Below, piece by piece: positions 6,217 through 7,794 of a stretch of DNA of 7,794 nucleotides. A program made the position numbers and the translations under genes. The stretch comes from Chloroflexota bacterium (GTDB lineage Bacteria > Chloroflexota > Limnocylindria > QHBO01). A model generated the notes under the pieces. It was given only the letters and a program-made list of their open reading frames with translations. It was not told the origin of the DNA and did not search any database. Location of the stretch: assembly GCA_020848055.1 (NCBI GenBank), contig JADLBB010000284.1, forward strand, positions 1-7,794, given 5' to 3'. Position 1 is the stretch's first letter, and each line of letters opens with the position of its first letter.

Positions 6217-7395
6217 ATGATCCCCCGCCGACTCGTCTCCGCGCTCACTTCGGCCCTGGCCGAGGCCCCGGCCGTGGCGCTGCTCGGGCCGCGCCAAGTC
6301 GGCAAGACCACCTTGGCGCTCGATCCGGCAAAGAAGTGGCCGGCGGTCTATCTCGACCTCGAATCCGAAGCGGACCGAACGAAGCTCTCGGAGCCGGAGC
6401 TCTATCTCGCACAACACGCGGACAAGCTCGTGATCCTCGACGAGATCCAGCGCACGCCGCAGCTCTTCCGCAGCCTGCGTGGCCTCATCGACGCCGGCCG
6501 GCGGCGCGGGCAGAGCAATGGGCGCTTCCTCGTGCTGGGCTCCGCCTCGATCGATCTGCTGAAGCAATCGAGCGAGTCGCTCGCCGGACGCATCCGCTAC
6601 CTGGAGCTTGCCCCGCTCGATGCCGGCGAGGTCGGCGACAAGTACCTCGACGCGCTGTGGCTGCGCGGCGGGTTCCCGGACAGCCTGCTGGCGGATTCCG
6701 ATGCCGCGAGCCTGCGCTGGCGGGTGGACTTCATCCGCACCTACCTCGAACGCGACATCCCGCAACTCGGACCGCGCATTCCCGCCGAATCGTTACGCCG
6801 CCTCTGGACGATGCTCGCCCACAGCCAAGGCGGACTGCTCAACGCCGCGGCGCTCGCTCGGGCGCTGGCCGTGGATGGCAAGACGGTCGCCTCCTACCTG
6901 GACCTGCTGGTCGACCTTCTCCTCGTGCGCCGCCTGGCGCCGTGGCACGGCAACGTCCGCAAGCGGCTGGTCAAGTCACCCAAGGTCTATGTCCGCGACA
7001 GCGGCCTGGTGCACGCGCTGCTCGGACTCGGCGACCGCGAGGCGTTGCTGGCGCACCCGGTCGCGGGCGGGAGCTGGGAGGGCCTGGCGATCGAGTCGCT
7101 GATCGCCGCCGCACCGAACGGCACCGAGGCGCACTTCTTTCGCACCGCGGCCGGCGCCGAGATCGACCTGCTGCTGAAGCTTCCCGGTCAGCGCGCGCCT
7201 TGGGCGATAGAGGTCAAGCGCGGGCTCGCGCCGAAGATCGAACGGGGCTTCCATCTGGCCTGCGATGACGTCCGACCGGCTCGTCGGCTGGTCGTGTACA
7301 GCGGCGCCGAGCGCTTCCCGCTCGCCGAAGCCGTCGAAGCGGTTTCGCTCGTCGACTTGTGCGAGGAGCTCACCGCGGCAAGATCCAGCCCATGA
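6217..7395 (+). CDS. AAA-family ATPase with C-terminal DUF4143 nuclease-like domain
   Basis: A 392-aa protein of the AAA_14/DUF4143 family. Walker A is GPRQVGKTT (residues 24-32), Walker B is LVILDEIQ (71-78), and a sensor-type VLGSAS lies at 106-111. RGGFPD (150-155) marks the junction that is typical of the family, and DUF4143 follows. The C-terminal part shows a PD-(D/E)XK-like set: Glu288/Glu293 in WEGLAIE, Glu315 and Asp317 in AEIDLLL, and Glu332-x-Lys334 in IEVKRG. The cellular role of the family is not settled. I chose the ATG at 6217 because it gives the usual MIPRRL start; upstream in-frame ATGs at 6133 and 6190 would run through the promoter palindrome. The stop overlaps the next gene by 4 nt (ATGA), so the two proteins probably work together. 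Confidence 0.92.
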   Translation: MIPRRLVSALTSALAEAPAVALLGPRQVGKTTLALDPAKKWPAVYLDLESEADRTKLSEPELYLAQHADKLVILDEIQRTPQLFRSLRGLIDAGRRRGQSNGRFLVLGSASIDLLKQSSESLAGRIRYLELAPLDAGEVGDKYLDALWLRGGFPDSLLADSDAASLRWRVDFIRTYLERDIPQLGPRIPAESLRRLWTMLAHSQGGLLNAAALARALAVDGKTVASYLDLLVDLLLVRRLAPWHGNVRKRLVKSPKVYVRDSGLVHALLGLGDREALLAHPVAGGSWEGLAIESLIAAAPNGTEAHFFRTAAGAEIDLLLKLPGQRAPWAIEVKRGLAPKIERGFHLACDDVRPARRLVVYSGAERFPLAEAVEAVSLVDLCEELTAARSSP

Positions 7396-7794
7396 ACCTC
7401 GAAGACCTCACCCCCGGCGCGAGCGTGCGCGGCATCCTTCCCGATGCCGCCGTCACCGTCGTGAACCTGCAGTGGCACGGCTCCGGCGCGCTGACGCTCG
7501 TCTATCGCGATCCGGGCGGCAAGGTGGCCGACGAAATCCTCTACCGCCACGACGAAGCGCGGATCGAGATCGTCGAACAGGGCCGCCCCTGGAGCTTCGA
7601 CGGCAACGGTGCGCTCTTTCGCCTGGTCGCCGAGGCGCACCGCATCCGCCTCGCGCACCTGTTCGACCCGGTGCTGGCGGTTCACACCTCGCTGGTCGAC
7701 CCGCTGCCGCACCAGATCACGGCGGTCTACGAGGCGATGCTGCCGCGCCAGCCGCTGCGCTTCCTGCTGGCCGACGACCCCGGCGCCGGCAAGA
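7392..7794 (+). CDS. SNF2/superfamily 2 helicase, N-terminal part (cut by window edge)
   Basis: 134 codons are visible from the ATG at 7392. An N-terminal region rich in beta strands (about residues 5-75) is followed by a Q-motif-like segment, DPLPHQITAVYEAML (103-117), with Gln108. Motif I is LLADDPGAGK (125-134), where the window stops. The helicase core, and therefore the exact subfamily, is not visible. From memory, this N-terminus (GxxVRGILP, WSFDGxGALFRLVAEA, RIRLAHLFDPVLAVHTS) resembles large helicases of about 1000 aa in anti-phage islands, including DISARM DrmD. That is recognition, not a search result. The gene is translationally coupled to the DUF4143 ATPase, and base composition and codon use look similar in both. 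Confidence 0.85.
   Translation, partial: MNLEDLTPGASVRGILPDAAVTVVNLQWHGSGALTLVYRDPGGKVADEILYRHDEARIEIVEQGRPWSFDGNGALFRLVAEAHRIRLAHLFDPVLAVHTSLVDPLPHQITAVYEAMLPRQPLRFLLADDPGAGK

Larger units (their letters stand above)
5812..7794. mobile_element. End of a putative integrated genomic island in the 3' end of mnmE
   Basis: This is an inference from three things: the mnmE end fragment at 5812-5829; the replacement of the rest of mnmE by unrelated DNA; and accessory cargo (DUF4143 ATPase, SNF2-like helicase) next to a core operon. No integrase is seen. In SGI1-like elements the integrase lies at the end next to the intact gene, which here would be outside the window. The island boundary is set at the attachment core; its other end is unknown. 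A chromosomal rearrangement without an integrative element is the main alternative. Confidence 0.45.

Noticed and set aside
5889..7268. A 459-codon plus-strand frame.
   Set aside because: From 6217 on it is an out-of-frame shadow of the DUF4143 ATPase, and the upstream part has no recognisable domain.
7188..7712. A 174-codon minus-strand frame.
   Set aside because: It is antisense to the end of the ATPase and the start of the helicase, both of which have clear motifs.

Overview
The window looks like a betaproteobacterial chromosome. It is GC-rich, and its minus strand reads mnmG, rsmG, parA, parB, atpI, atpB, atpE. This is the conserved origin-proximal order of many beta- and gammaproteobacteria, and the MnmG and ParAB proteins read like betaproteobacterial family members. 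The genus cannot be fixed from the sequence alone.

Layout, right to left on the minus strand. mnmG (5543-3651), rsmG (3654-3031), parA (3027-2245) and parB (2248-1388) are packed with ATGA overlaps or a 3-nt gap, and a likely promoter sits just upstream of mnmG. A second plausible promoter in the 64-bp gap after parB starts the ATP synthase operon: atpI (1323-976), atpB (954-133) and the first 26 codons of atpE (78-1), cut by the window edge. The group couples tRNA wobble modification, 16S rRNA methylation, chromosome segregation and F1Fo assembly. The segregation system has its own targets here: two parS palindromes, 48 bp apart, lie between mnmG and the next feature.

In the expected order, mnmE should precede mnmG. 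Only its last six codons are found (5829-5812, reading F-C-I-G-K-stop), and unrelated DNA lies upstream of them. The 3' end of mnmE (trmE/thdF) is the known attachment site of the SGI1 family of integrative elements. The simplest reading is that 5812 is one end of an integrated element that continues past 7794, with intact mnmE beyond its other end.

Inside the putative element, 5830-6183 has no convincing gene but holds several short inverted and direct repeats. A plus-strand cargo operon follows. A 29-bp interrupted palindrome overlaps a likely promoter immediately before a 392-aa AAA ATPase with a DUF4143 domain (6217-7395). That gene overlaps by 4 nt the start of a large SNF2/superfamily 2 helicase (from 7392), which is cut inside its Walker A motif. 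The helicase N-terminus resembles helicases of anti-phage islands, DISARM DrmD among them. This junction and the ATPase-helicase pair are the most interesting part of the window, but the rest of the system lies outside it.
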